DNA from: Psococerastis gibbosa
Lineage: Eukaryota > Arthropoda > Insecta > Psocodea > Psocidae
Length of the DNA: 64,000 bases
NCBI GenBank assembly: GCA_963971405.1
Contig: OZ020485.1
Coordinates: 16,864,001-16,928,000 of the forward strand
Reading direction: 5' to 3'
Positions within the stretch are counted from its first letter, which is position 1; each line of letters opens with the position of its first letter. The position numbers and the translations under genes were made by a program. This document shows positions 11,063 to 22,517 of the stretch, piece by piece. The notes below the pieces were generated by a model. That model had not been told where the DNA came from. It saw only the letters and a list, made by a program, of their open reading frames with translations, and did no database searches.

Positions 11063-11759
11063 GATACGAAGGAGGGGATCTTCTGGTAATAGTATGTCCT
11101 GTGAGCCCTCAGCGAGGCCTGGGATTTTGCCAAATTTAATACTACTACTTCTGGTTGTAGTGGATTCCGAACCAGTCGGCTTTAGCCGCTCATACGAATA
11201 ATTATTTCTAATTAGACAGAGGTGAATAGGTGGTGGGAGGGGACTCGTGACTTCTTTTAGTAAAGTCTAGATCGTTGTCTACAACCATACGGCTTTTGCC
11301 AGCAACTTTATAACCGCCTCACACAATTACCAAATCCCATCAGACCAGCAAGTGTGGCAAGTCTGACAGGCTACTTACAATATCTATCATGTAGGCCTAC
11401 ATGGTAATAGAGGCCATCCAACATATCATAGCAGTTTAGAGGATGCACACTGCTTTCAGATTGGTCAGACCGATAAGAAGCACTGCGTTGACACAAGCTA
11501 TGACCAATGGATTTCTATTTTGTCTAAGCTATAGAAAATGAAAGAAAACCGCTTTAGGGAGAGCAGAAATGTATTGGAATGCAAGACATCGCCGGAGTGC
11601 TAACTAGAGGGACGCGGGAGGGAAGGCCCACCAACTTATAATTTAATCAAAAAGGGTTCGAATTAACTCCCACAAATTAACAACTTCATTACCAATCTAG
11701 ACTTTGCCAGAAGCTAGCAGAAATTAATAGTATTATTCGTATTTTATCATGAGAGATTT

Positions 11760-11825
11760 TGGTTTCATACTCTCACGGTCTCGCTTTCAAATGCAAGCTC
11801 TCTAACCACTCGACCAGAGTATACT
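11760..11825 (-). repeat. tRNA-like SINE head fragment
   Basis: On the minus strand it reads CTGGTCGAGTGGTTAGAGAG followed by a B-box-like segment before GAAACC. It resembles a Leu/Ser-type D-arm. No discriminator or CCA context is present, so it is SINE-derived and not a real tRNA gene. Confidence 0.4.
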
Positions 11826-12454
11826 AGTTTGAAACTTCTACTTGAACTTCACTTTTTCTTTAACCAATGGCAACCATGTCGTGTCTTATGTCATGCTGGG
11901 CCGACTTATGGGATCAGTATTCAGGACCATGACTTCTTGTTGCTTCTTTCAGCTTCCTCTGCTTGATACCTGTCTCCCTAAGAAACATAGTAGTACATTG
12001 GTGTTCATTGTTCTGATTGGTCGGACTGCAAGTTGCTGCAAGTCACAATTGTGTTTCCACAAGTTACGCTAATGACTCGATAGTATATTCACAGGTACGC
12101 TTAGTAATTGTCCAATCTCTCTCTTTGAAGGATCTACAATATGAGGCACCCCTAACTTGATCACTGGCTCCCCCACAGCTCCCGTAATGAAACAGAGCTG
12201 GAGGCAATAAATTGCTGACTGGCTGCTGACGGTGGGTTTGATATTGACAGGCTTTCCACTCCAGTGACATCATTCCATAACGCTGAGCCAATACCTTATC
12301 TGTCAGCTCTCAGAAATGTTTTTATATTATTTTGGCGTCAAAAATTTCAGATTCTACTGACAGGATACACAGGGTGACACTGTTTCCTTTAAGAGGGGAC
12401 AGTGGCGTTTTTTCCTTGGGTGGGTTAGTAGACCCCCTACTCTACATTTTTATA

Positions 12455-12700
12455 TTATATGACATGTGGCCTTCACTAACACCAATTGGTGCTTGATCTC
12501 TTTTTTTTCAGTACCACCAAACCAATCGTTTTTGTACAAATCAAATTCAATAATTATGGCCAATCTGTGTAAGAAAGAGGTAGGCATATCATGTCTCAAA
12601 ATGCTCAAAAAAATACATTCAGTTTGTCATAGTATTTATTAATATGACAACTCTACGATTCATATTGATATTTACATTTATAAGACTTTTCTCACTCGGA
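12455..12700 (+). repeat. Dispersed repeat paralogous to 4500-4760
   Basis: Shares GACATGT.GCCTTC, TTTTTGTACAAATC.AATTCAATAATT, GGCCAATCTG and a TTATAAG.CTTTTC end, in the same order and orientation as 4500-4760. Unknown class. Confidence 0.6.
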
Positions 12701-12773
12701 TTGTCTCATATAATAGAGAACTATTGGTGACTGGTTGTATAACAGAAACATTTATTATGGTAGATCAAGGACT

Positions 12774-12983
12774 CAGTGCCGATTTTTCCCAGCGCGGGGC
12801 CTGTGGCGGTTTAATGGAGAGGGACCCATACCCCAGAATATTTTTCTTACACATTTTTTTCTAAATTTATTCAAAATTATTATTTATTTAATTAATGAAA
12901 ACATTTGTGCCAAGCGCGGGGCTCATTGAAAGCGCGAGGCCTGTGGCTTTGACCGCAATTGCCACATGGTAAAATCAGCACTG
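12774..12983. mobile_element. hAT-type MITE, 210 bp
   Basis: Starts CAGTGCCGATTTTTCCC and ends AAAATCAGCACTG, with a perfect 8-bp target duplication CAAGGACT (12766-12773 and 12984-12991). The GCGCGGGGCCTGTGGC phrase near its left end recurs in variant form near its right end. It lies in the intron about 60 bp from the donor of exon 13047-14030. Confidence 0.88.
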
Positions 12984-13046
12984 CAAGGACTGGGAACAGA
13001 TATAATTTTATTTTAACAGCTAATATGATTTAAAATAGAAACTCAC

Positions 13047-14030
13047 CTCCCTATCAGTGCTCCTCCACTCAGCCGCAATCTGCCCCCTCGCTTTATCACT
13101 CGCAAGCCAAGCACTACGGACTAGGTGACGCTTCTCATTCTTTGAGGGTGACTGCGACCGCGTTCTGTTTCGAGCAGCGAGAGGCGGAAGCTGTGTCCTG
13201 GCTTCCTGTTTCAAAGTCTTCGGTGGAAGCGCAGGTTTCGAAGGAGACGCAGGCGGAGGAGGTGTAGCCGGCTCCTGAGCAGACGGCTTCCGTTGCCGTC
13301 TACTAGGATCACGAGGAGGTGGCGAAATGGGTGTTTCGTTGCTCGAAGTAACATCGCGTTGTTTCGCGATGTCACGGAGGCGTTTGACGTCATTTGGCGC
13401 ACTATCTCCCGACATTCCGTACGGTAACGAAGGAGGCCCAGAGTCGAGGGAAGCACACGGGATATACCTATTAGACACCATACTACCTATGATGAAAGAA
13501 CCCTTCGGCGGGCACGGTGGTGGCGTAGATTCAAACCTTCCGTTTCGCTCCAGCTGCCTAACCGGTTCGTTTACCGCGAATTTCACACTTGTCCTCGTCT
13601 CTGACGCTTGGATGAAGTCATAAGGCTCTTTTGTTCGGAGTTTGGCGTCAGGAGACCAGAATTTATCACTGTACACGCGATCGTAGTGTTCAATGCTGTG
13701 GTAGCCGTGGTCGCGGGGCGGCGGGTCGGAGCCGTTGCTGCCGGTACTCCGGCGGTCCAAGTCTTCGGTCGGGGTGCCGGAGCCACGGCCGGAGGAACAG
13801 GTGCTCGGTGGCTGGAGGGGTTTGTCGTCGCGGAATGCAAACGGCGGAAGACTGAGCGCGGCCGTGTCTTCCTGGGCGGAGCAGTCGTGCTGGCTGGCGG
13901 AGCCTGTGATAGGGGACGGCACGTAAAACACGGGTTGCTGGCTTGTTTGGACCTCGTGAATGGATACGGCACGCCGCTTACGTAGTCCCATGTGAATACT
14001 GCTGAGTCGGGAGCGCAGCATTTTTTGCAC
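13047..14030 (-). CDS. PDZ-domain protein, exon b (long proline/serine-rich disordered exon)
   Basis: Minus-strand exon of exactly 328 codons, phase 0 at both ends. The acceptor is TATGTTGCAG and the donor is GAG|GTGAGT at 13046. The GC content is well above the surrounding introns, and this strand is open throughout. The encoded segment has a basic start (MLRSRLSS, GLRKRRAVSI), then long low-complexity stretches rich in Pro, Ser, Arg and Asp. Polyproline clusters such as STPPPCPPKG and ATPPPPASPSKPALPPK could bind SH3 or WW domains (inference). There is no folded domain that I recognise. Its 3' phase matches exon 5067-5307, placing this disordered region just before the C-terminal PDZ domain, as in large scaffold proteins. 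Overlapping plus-strand ORFs are shadows of the GC-rich codons. Confidence 0.85.
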
Positions 14031-14659
14031 CTGCAACATAAAAGTAGCTCTATATTATTTCAATCCTTAATAGGGCATCGCAGAGGTTTGCAATTAGGTA
14101 ATGTATACGAGTACATGCGTAGGGTTTTGGTTAAGATTGAACATACTGGTAGTACATAGTGTATGTACAACAGATATTTTATCTTTATCAATTCTACGAG
14201 TACGAGTCCAGGGTAGATAATAATAATTTAATAATATATACCAGTACCTAGCCTTTAATAACATATAGGCTACACCAAACGATACGATCATCCTGAAGAG
14301 GTCCCAAAAGGCTGACTGAGCTAATTATGGTCGCACATAGCCTATAATAAATTAACATTATGCTTCCTCTTAAATTGATTGCGGAATAAATATTAATTAA
14401 ATTAATAAATAACAATGTATGAAAATGCTTAATTATTACCATCTCACCGATTCAAAAATGCTGCTTGCACTGAACTGTATGTGAGCCTACATGTGCGTGT
14501 GATATAAATGTATCATTCGTATTCATGAATATAGTATTGTTTGCGGTTTCGGAAGTGACGAAGTATGATAAAGGAATCAATGAATAAGCTATAGGTAAAT
14601 TGAGTCATTCTTGTATGCATATGGAAATACAAGCAACATAGCAACATGCATGTGTAAAT

Positions 14660-14802
14660 AAGGCGAGGATTCCACCAACGTCAATAGTGATATTAAATGT
14701 TTTTTGACGTGGTAGCAGACAGTTTTAGACTGTCTTAAAATGTCTGCTACCACGTCAAAAAACATTTAATATCACTATTGACGTTGGTGGAATCCCCGCC
14801 TA
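14660..14802. mobile_element. Near-perfect foldback MITE (M1 family)
   Basis: Two 61-bp arms, 14661-14721 and 14741-14801, are inverted copies with one mismatch, separated by 19 bp. The ends are AGGCGAGGATTCCACC and GGTGGAATCCCCGCCT. The inner arm phrase TTGACGTGGTAGCAGACA recurs in slightly altered form at about 44244-44262, so this is a family. RNA from either strand would form a strong hairpin. It lies in the intron between exons 14030 and 15290. Confidence 0.85.
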
Positions 14803-15289
14803 ACTACGAGGCCATTATTTAAATCGCTGAACTAAATCGGCATAAAAGCTCAGTTAAGAAAATTAAGCTGTATTTACACTGTACCGAGGAATAAGGTGCC
14901 AAAGGGCCATTGAAAACAATAATGCATTAATGCTATGTATAGGGAAGTGATCATTGTTATTATTAAAAATTGTTCATCGCAGCGGCGCCCCAGACGGCCA
15001 GGCCAGATCCAGACGAAAGGTCTTCCTACAACTATTCCTGGGTACGGGCCTGTATAATAGTACCTGACGGCAGTATTCTACTTCCAATTTTAATCGCGCT
15101 ACATATTTATACTGCAGAAACAGCAATTACCGAAATAAACAAAAGAACCGGTCCGAGTTTACTCGAACATGCTTACCTATTTATCAAGTTAGTAGATAGA
15201 CAATACGAGTAATTCCATAGTAAAGCAAAGCCTAGTTTCTTCCTACTCCCTCAATAACAACCATAGAATTGCAAGAAGCATTAACTTAC

Positions 15290-15558
15290 CTCTGGAAACA
15301 TTTTCTCGGACCGTTTTCCCGACTTTCCTCCCTCGTCCAACGAAACGGCATCAGTCCTCAGCTCAGGCGAGGCCTCGCGCCTCGGAGTGATGAGCACAGC
15401 GCTGTTACGCCTCGGCACGCCATCAATGTCCAGCAAAGCCTCGCGCTGTTGTTTGGCGCTGAGGTAGCTGCTGACGGAGCCTCCAGTGGTGAAGGAGGAG
15501 CACCGCCTTCTTAGCCTGCGCCATCGCTGACTCAGGCTCTTGTTCCACAGGGAGAGAT
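15290..15558 (-). CDS. PDZ-domain protein, exon a (basic N-terminal-side exon)
   Basis: Minus-strand exon of 269 nt with acceptor CTTTTGCAG (AG at 15560-15559) and donor CCAGAG|GTAAGT. If it ends in phase 0, as the next exon requires, 89 codons are open. They read as a strongly basic block (SQRWRRLRRRCSSF), a Gly/Ser turn, SAKQQREALLDIDGVPRRNS, and an acidic/basic tail ending EKMFPE. The fit of phase, splice sites and an open frame in a GC-rich island supports a real exon. No domain is recognised. Upstream exons of the gene are not found within the window and may lie to the right among the repeats or beyond it. Confidence 0.75.
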
Positions 15559-15939
15559 CTGCAAAAGAAAGAGAAGAAGGCGGTGAGAATCAGTAAATAA
15601 TGGAAAAAGGATATTTAAATATACGTATTTACATAAAAAACGCTGTATTAGTACAACCCAATGAGGATCTAGACCGGAGGACTCTTGCCCACTGCTCTAT
15701 TGGGGATGTTCTGGTCAGCAAGGCAAGGCCAAGGCTAAGATGGATGGACCCAGGGTTAGAAGATGTGCACGCCACCGGCACCCGAGGCTGGAAGCTAGCG
15801 GCGGAAGATCGTCCGAGATGGCGTGGTGTAGTGGCAGCTGCCAAAAGTCCCCCCGGGCTGGATGCGCCTACCTAAGTCAAGTAAGGCAGTGCTATACAGT
15901 TAGTGACTGCAAAGGCTTTCACGGACGGAGTCGAATGAA

Positions 15940-16140
15940 CAACCAGTAGAATCCGGGATGATGGGCCGTGGTTTCGTCAACATCTGCGGTGAGCCACTCG
16001 CTACGGAGCCACCGAGGTACAACCTTCGAAGTCTACGCAGCGCCACTGAAGATGTCAACCGCAGATGCTGACGAAACGTTTGGAAGTTCACTTTCATTTC
16101 GACCACGGCCTATCAGCCCGGATTCTACTGGTTCTTCACT
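15940..16140. repeat. Repeat F, foldback arrangement of two inverted copies
   Basis: The left arm AGTAGAATCCGGGATGATGG...TTTCGTCAACATCTGCGGT is answered on the right by ACCGCAGATG.TGACGAAACG...GGATTCTACTGG. Just outside the left arm is GGCTTTCACGG.CGGAGTCGA, which also borders the copies at 43543 and 60168. This is a dispersed family; it resembles ends of Penelope-like elements in style, but that is only a suggestion. Confidence 0.6.
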
Positions 16141-16142
16141 CT

Positions 16143-16280
16143 ATACAGTTATGTTTATTTAACACTAACCCCTGGGACAACTTAACCCAATCCGTGTATT
16201 TGTATAAAAAGAAAAATCGTTACAACGGGTTCACTTAATTAGTGGTATACAGTTAAGTTTATTTAACACTAACCCCTTGT
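16143..16280 (+). repeat. Short direct repeat, period about 100 bp
   Basis: TATACAGTTA(T/A)GTTTATTTA followed by ACACTAACCCC occurs at about 16143 and again at about 16245. Confidence 0.5.
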
Positions 16281-16289
16281 GCTCATATA

Positions 16290-17020
16290 TTTACCGTATT
16301 ATAATAATAATTATGATGCTACGTCTGCTGGGAAAAGCGCCACAATGATTTTCACTCCCCATTTACAATATTTAACTTTTCCATTTTCTTCTGGGAACCC
16401 CCAAAGGAGGAAAATTTATGTTGGGAGTTCCGAGCTAGTGACTTTCAAATTCACATCAATTCACACGATCGCAACCCCATTGAGAGATTCATGAACACAG
16501 GATGAATGGAGGTTTGACCTCCAACCTTTTCAGGGGGCGGGACAGCTCGTTTAAATCATTAACCTTTTGGAACCTTTCCTGGATTTTGTAGGTGTATCAG
16601 GCTTCTAGTTTATCCAGCTTGGTGTTAGTCCAACTCTTGTTTATTCATCTCATGGCATACAGTATATTATTACTCTGTTAATTTAGGGGGGGGGGGTGGC
16701 TTTCAGTATTGACGGCTTTATGTGTTTTTCTGGTGTTTTTTCTTTTCTGAAAGAAGGTCCAAGGCAATATACTATATGAAAGTTTAATCACGATCAGATT
16801 TTCTATAAGGACAGCCTAGTTTCATTTTTTTCGTTATTTTTTTATTTTATTTTAATTTTTTGATTGTCCTTAACTTTTGCTATTTTTTTTATTTTCATAT
16901 TTGTCAGTAATGCAGTTTTTCCAGTAGATCCAGTTTATGATATGGTTTATATGACATGTTACGGTTTACATTACATACTATAGGCTACATCCGCATACGA
17001 GCTGCACCACTCCGTACATC
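16290..17020. other. No gene recognised
   Basis: AT-rich DNA with a poly(G) run at about 16687 and T-rich stretches. No supported feature. Confidence 0.4.
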
Positions 17021-17021
17021 A

Positions 17022-17168
17022 TAAATAAATAAATAAAGACTTTTTGTTGTTTTATTACTAAGCCAACCTAGCGGAGTTAGGGCCCTCTCTTACGCTCAAC
17101 TAGGAAAGCCCGGGACCGACTGCTTTACATGCCCTCCGAAGCACGGCCAGAAAAGGTAACTAGTGTAG
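17022..17168 (-). repeat. SINE-A copy 1 (tRNA head missing)
   Basis: Reverse orientation. It contains the tail-side ACTAAGCCAACCTAGCGGAG, the AGTTAGGGC...CCTCTCTTACxCTCAACTAG block and CCTCCGAAGCA.GGCCAGAAAA. It stops about where the tRNA-like head would begin. A (AAAT)n tail lies at its left. Confidence 0.75.
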
Positions 17169-17759
17169 GAAGTTTTTGCATTTGCAACCACTGACTATTG
17201 GACACTCCTTTCTAATTTAGGCTACAAATTACCTACTAGTGTAATACAGTGAGAAAGATACGTGTGTACGTATATGGAGGGGCACAAATTTGTCTCTTGG
17301 ACCTAGTAAAAAAAAAAAAAAAGGTAAATTCGGGCCTGATCACGATGTCTTCATTTCCGAAAATTATCATATTTATAGCAAGCGGAATCGCATAGCGAAT
17401 TTCCCTAATAAATTAACAGGTGACAGAGGAAAGTTATCAAATACAGTTACGGTACTACACTTAATTATTTAAGCTACTTGTATGAGGTGAATTAAAACCC
17501 AGTAAATGATTTAATTAAGATAAATTGTCACAGGTAATTAAGTCCCGGCTTATTATAACAGTAATTAGGCTACAATTAATAAGTGTAACCAATTTAACAC
17601 GAGACAGGCTAAGTACGTGTAGCGCATGATCACAAAGAACCGAAAGGCTAATAAACTAGGCTATTAAGGCCATATTTTTTATTAGTGACCAGTTGACCTT
17701 TGAACCTATGAACTCTGAATACGGTATGTACTAATTCTATCATTCCATGGGTTTTACTT

Positions 17760-17926
17760 GACTCGTATCCGTACTAAGTTAAGTCATGCTTTCGCCTGTT
17801 TCATTGCGTCAATAGTATGTACGCCTAAGCTTGTCCATTATCACCTGTTGCCGGTGAAGGTGTAGGCTGACATCAAGGACGCATACCAGTTTGCCAACGG
17901 CCATTAGTGCATACGGAAACAATACA
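17760..17926 (+). repeat. Dispersed repeat R2, copy 3 (left part, split by HINE insertion)
   Basis: Contains TTTCGCCTGTTTCATTGCGT, AGCTTGTCCATTATC and TACCAGTTTGCCAA.GGCC, then breaks at GGAAACAATACA. The expected continuation (ATAA.GTCC.AAATCCATG) resumes at 18758 after the inserted element. Confidence 0.75.
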
Positions 17927-18757
17927 AAGAACCGGTCCGAGTTTACTCGAACATGCTTTCCAATTTATAAAGTAGTAAATAGACATAATGTGTCATTTAA
18001 TTGTAAATAATTTCCTTATGGTCAAATTTTTCGGATCCCTCGGGGGGAGAGGTGGGGGTCCACCTCAATATATTAAAAACCCCTTAAAACTCAATTGCAT
18101 ATCCTGGAACGAACAGACCAATACATTGTAACAGCAGTAACAATAACATGTATTGGAAAGTGAATTTTCCATAATCACTTCAAAAAAGAATTTTTTGCAC
18201 AGAACCAAATATTTTTTTTGGAGAACAACCTATTTGGTTTTGTTACTCTATGGAACACCTAAAACATATCTGAAGGTAGAAATCATCGATAGAAAGGTTC
18301 CGCAGAAAAGTAATTTTTGAGTCATTTTTCATGAAAATTGAGTTATTTTTATATTTTTACCACCAGATGCAAACTATCAAGGGGCAAGCGACCGATTGCA
18401 TTTTGTTGACATTAATAACGACTACAATATATGTGAATTTAAAAGAAATCGTTGGAGCCGTTAATTTTTTGAGAATAAAACCCTCCCAAATTGAGTTAGC
18501 CGAAAATAAAAAAAATTGTCCCGAGGCATGATTTTTGTGAACCTACATGCTAAATTTCATCTAAATTGACCGAGTAGATGGCCCGGAAATCGAACAGACA
18601 GACAGACAGACAGAGCGACAGTCAGACATTTCGTAAAAACCACTTTTTTTGGGTTCCTGGGACCTCAAAACGTGTAAATCCGTTGAAATCTCGGAATCGA
18701 AAATTTCGACCATCACAAAGCTTTCCTTATACTACTGCACGTATATATTGGAAAGCA
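17927..18757 (-). mobile_element. HINE/Helentron-like non-autonomous element, copy 1
   Basis: In element orientation (minus) it starts TGCTTTCCAAT and ends in a stem-loop GTTCGAGTAAACTCGG...CCGGTTCTT. A second copy of the TGCTTTCCAATTTAT phrase, inverted, lies about 25 bp inside the other end. A (GTCT)n microsatellite is internal. It sits between the two halves of R2 with no target duplication and host T on both sides. Subterminal inverted repeats, a terminal hairpin, a microsatellite core and T^T insertion are the published hallmarks of Helentron-associated elements such as DINE-1. No Rep/helicase is encoded. Confidence 0.75.
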
Positions 18758-18830
18758 ATAAGGTCCAAAATCCATGAGGTCGTTGGCATTGGACAAGGGA
18801 CCTATATGTAGACCTAGGCTCATAAAAAGT
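18758..18830 (+). repeat. Dispersed repeat R2, copy 3 (right part)
   Basis: Continues R2 after the HINE insertion: AAATCCATGAGGTCGTTGGC then ATTGGACAAGGGACC, matching about 60560-60605. Confidence 0.7.
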
Positions 18831-18961
18831 GACTCAGGACATTATTAATATTATTTTGGGTTATATGCATTAGTTTTAATGTTCTTAAGATAAGGACCAC
18901 CACTCTATAATGAGTTAAAAGTTCAAATTTCACAGGAAGTAGTGATAATGTCGGGCTATTG

Positions 18962-19153
18962 TTAGGGTTTCATGGAATAGAAGATTTTCTCACAAGCAGT
19001 GGCAATCCTCCCTTGGATTATAACATGCCGAAGGCGATATTTTTCGTTCCTCGTCATACAGCTGAAGTATGTTAGCTTCCGTTTCTTAACCATCAGCAGC
19101 AACTCGGCTTCTGTATTGGCATTAGGGACACGATCTCTCCAGGATATACGCAT
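18962..19153 (-). mobile_element. Non-LTR retrotransposon tail, fragment 1
   Basis: The minus frame encodes SWRDRVPNA...LLMVKKRKLTYF, then RNEKYRLRHVIIQGRI. This is the conserved C-terminal region found after the reverse transcriptase in many arthropod LINE ORF2 proteins (R.LRYFGH..R, IIQGKI.G pattern). It is truncated at both ends and has no start. The same family occurs at 23790, 24829, 50800 and 60637. Confidence 0.7.
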
Positions 19154-19267
19154 ACTTTTACTATATTATTGTATATTATTACCAAGGTGATATTATTCCT
19201 TCCTCGTCAAATTGTATAAATGGCCTTTAAATACCCACAAAGTAATTCTCATTTCTGTAATTTGGCT

Positions 19268-19340
19268 GAAAATTCGAACTCAAGACTTCTCAGTCAATAA
19301 TTGAGTTCTCATTCACAGCACTACCAAGCTACCGCAAAGG
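19268..19340 (-). repeat. tRNA-like SINE head fragment
   Basis: The minus strand reads GCGGTAGCTTGGTAGTGCTG (A-box like) and, about 45 bp on, TTGAGTTCGAATTTTC (B-box like). Spacing fits a tRNA-derived SINE. Confidence 0.5.
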
Positions 19341-19619
19341 CAGGCTATGAAAAAGAACCCCAAGGCTAATAAATTAGAGCATTACAGGCCACAGACCAAG
19401 TGCCGTGACCTTGAACCTATGAACTCCGGACACGGTGCTGATCTATACGGGCCAGTGCGTTGGGAACTATAGGCGGCATGTGGGCCACACCCTCGCATTA
19501 TTTGGATACCCGTGGCTTCTATGAACTAGGCTAGCCGGCCCTTTATACACAATCTACTCATTATCAACCAAACGGAAATACAATTTTATCATGGGGGAGT
19601 ATTATTCCCAAACAACCTG

Positions 19620-19985
19620 GGAATCAGGGATAAATAAGTAAATTAATAAATAAATAACAACGCCGCCGTAGACAGTCCCCAGCCCGGTTGAGAAACGAGG
19701 AGGGGGCTGCAGTGGAGGCGGTGGCGGGGAACCCAAGGGTTCCCATATTGAACAAAGCTACCGGAACAAGGCAGTTAGCACCGCCTTTAAATAAGTACAA
19801 GCCCAAAGCCAATGGCGGAAGATAGTGCCTAGAAACACCAGCACAACGGCAGAGGACGCAGATGAGCAAGGGATCAGCCACCCCTATGCCTTGAGGGAAG
19901 GGTATTGGCCAAAAGGCTAAGCTAACAGAAAGCCCCAGCGTAGGCAGAGCACTGAGACTTTGAGAGGAAACCATTTCCCCACTGT
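19620..19985 (-). other. Unrecognised 116-codon open frame
   Basis: A minus frame from 19974 to 19624 has fairly GC-rich codons and hydrophobic stretches. There is no domain I recognise and no splice evidence. It lies just left of HINE copy 2 and may be a fragment of an unidentified repeat. Confidence 0.2.
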
Positions 19986-20102
19986 CGCTAGGTCAATCTC
20001 CTGCACAGTAATACTGCTGATTCACAGTACAAATGGAAGTCTCGGAAACAGAAATGGGTCAGCTGCGCACTCGGCACTAAGAGGGGTGAAGAAGAATAAA
20101 TA

Positions 20103-20956
20103 AAGAACCGGTCCGAGTTTACTCGAACATGCTTTCCAATTTATCAAAATTAGTAGACAGAGAAAATGAGTAATTTCATGGTAAATAATTTTCCTATGGT
20201 TAAATTTCCGATATCTGGGGGGGGGGGGGGTTCTCCTCCTGACGTCACTGGAGGTGAGATAAATTCTAGACAGTTCAGACGAACACATTACCACACAGCA
20301 ATAACGGCAGAGGGCACGCAATGCATTTGAGCGGGAATTTGCTTTCATTTTTTCAAAAAAATTTTTTTGCACAAAACCCAATAGTTTTTTGGGAAACCAA
20401 ACTATCCGGTTTCATTACTCGATTTAACACCTAAAACATGCTTGAAGTTAGAAATCATCGATAGAAAATTTTCGCAGAAAAATGATTTTTTAGTCATTTT
20501 TCACTAAAATTTAGTTATTTTTATTTTTTTACCCCCAGAAGCAGACTATCAAGAGGCAAGCGACTCCCCGCATTTTATTAACATTAATAATGACTACAAT
20601 ATATGTAAATGTAAAAGAAATCGTTGGAGCCGTTTTTGAGAAATAATTTTTTTAGACGTTTTTTTGGAGTTTTTTGAGACTAAAACCCCCCAAATTGAGT
20701 TAGCCCAAAATAAAAGAAAGGTCTCGAGGTGTGATTTTTATAAACCTAAATGCCAAATTTTATCAAAATCGACCGTGTAGTTTGTCCGGAAATCGATGAA
20801 CAGACAGAGCGACAGATCGACAGACAGACAGACATTTCGTAAAAACCACTTTTTTGGTTCCTGGGACCTCAAAACGTGTAAATCCGTTGAAATCTCGGTA
20901 TAGAAAATTTCGACCCTCACAAAGCTTTCTTTATACTACGTATAGATTGGAAAGCA
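20103..20956 (-). mobile_element. HINE/Helentron-like element, copy 2
   Basis: Same ends and (GTCT)n core as copy 1. It belongs to the subfamily containing TGACGTCACTGGAGGTGAG next to a poly(G) run (about 20217). The right side abuts a reversed SINE-A copy. Confidence 0.75.
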
Positions 20957-20961
20957 ATAAT

Positions 20962-21165
20962 CATTACTAAGCCAACCTAGTAGAGTTAGGGCTACAAAGC
21001 CCACTCGTACACTCAACTATGATGGCCTGGGACGGCCAGCTGTACCTATATGTCCCCAGAAGCATGGCCAGAAAATGTAGTATAGGACCAGCAACCTTTT
21101 GGGTAATTATAGTCAGAGTCCGTACCACTAGTTGGACTACTCCACATGTCCTGACTGTCCTGTCA
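20962..21165 (-). repeat. SINE-A copy 2 (diverged, full length)
   Basis: From CATTACTAAGCCAACCTAG through CAGCAACCTTTTGGGT to GTCCGTACCACTA...CATGTCCTGAC, all in reverse. Many point changes. Confidence 0.75.
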
Positions 21166-22510
21166 TGAGGGATAGCCTTAGTATTGTCGCCAAATGGGCA
21201 AACGTACTCGAGGTGCTCGGACATTTAAGACACAATGGGAGGAGTGAAAGCCATGCAAGTGTACAAAATCAAAATATATCGAACGTAGAGCTCTCAAAGA
21301 TATCGCAAACCTAAAAATTACCTAACCTGTAACTGACATTGACTATAAATAGTTCAAGTAAAGAAGACCATAAAAAAACTTCCCAAAAGCTGTACAATAC
21401 AGAATACCTATATACATATTATGTCAACATAATCACACAATTTGCAGTAGCCTACATGAATTAAAATACCATATGGAAGTTTCATTAGAATTGTAATCCT
21501 TTGTATAAAATCCATTCAAAATCAGCTCATATGACATTGCAATAACGGGAATTGGAGCAATATATGAGGTATTTATCATTAATCCGTACATTTGGAGCTT
21601 CCTCAGCATAATCCGGACGTAATCAATTATTAAATATTGACATGGATGCCCAAATACGTGGAATATTCGCGTAATTTAGCAACTAATCTATTATTTATGC
21701 AATTCCCGCCAGGATTCCACAGCTGTCCTGTGATGTGGTAAACCAAATCCCTCCAGTATATATTGTACATTAAACTAATGAAAATGGTATATACCTATGA
21801 ACATATTACTTCTTCATTTCAAGATGCAATCTATGGATTGGTTTGCAGCAAATATTAATTCTTCTACTACATATTTGTACACAAGTCAGTACTGTATATA
21901 CATACATACATATTATTTTTGGGGCAAGACCAATGTTATGTTATGCCGCCCCGAGACGACGTTGAATTCTACCAACCAAACCCCTTACCCCTCATTGTTG
22001 ACCCCAACATCATATTTTAGACTGGCAATATATTGCATAAAGCATTGTCTTTATGCAATAAAGTAAGCTCACCTGTGCGGCTAGATAGTTGTGTAGCTAT
22101 GCTAACTACCTAGTCCCGTAATACGCATTTTATCAATAAGAGCATATTGGACATAAATAAACATAAATTTATACCACAATAGTCCACATATCAATCTGTC
22201 CATGATATTGTAGTATTCACAACAACAACAACAAAACTTTGAAATAGGATAAGTGGTTTCAAGAGGATGAGCTGCAGATGGAAATGTCGTTGGCCATTTT
22301 TTATTTTTTATTATTTTTAATTGGGGTACAGGTGCTACCTATGTGCACTTAAGCCTATTGGGCCTATTGTGCCCGTCGTTGGTCATAATGGTTGGAAAAA
22401 AACTGTCACACCTCTTGCTCAAGAATTTTTGCTTTTTTAAATAATAATTTAGTGTGTAATAGTTGTAAACATCTACGTTTTAAAAAGAAGTAGGGGATAT
22501 CGAGAGAACT
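21166..22510. other. No gene recognised
   Basis: AT-rich DNA between repeats. A (CATA)n stretch is at about 21899. No feature is supported. Confidence 0.4.
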
Positions 22511-22517
22511 GTACTTG

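Noticed and set aside
13327-13985. Plus-strand ORFs of up to 125 codons opposite the proline-rich exon
   Set aside because: Shadows of the GC-rich minus-strand exon, which has matching splice sites and phase.
17927-18757. Classifying the 0.8-0.9 kb family as an ordinary TIR DNA transposon
   Set aside because: The inverted repeats are subterminal on one side, and reconstructed empty sites show no target duplication, which fits Helentron-type elements better.
19624-19974. 116-codon minus ORF as a membrane protein
   Set aside because: Hydrophobic but with no recognisable domain, signal or exon context; lies among repeats.
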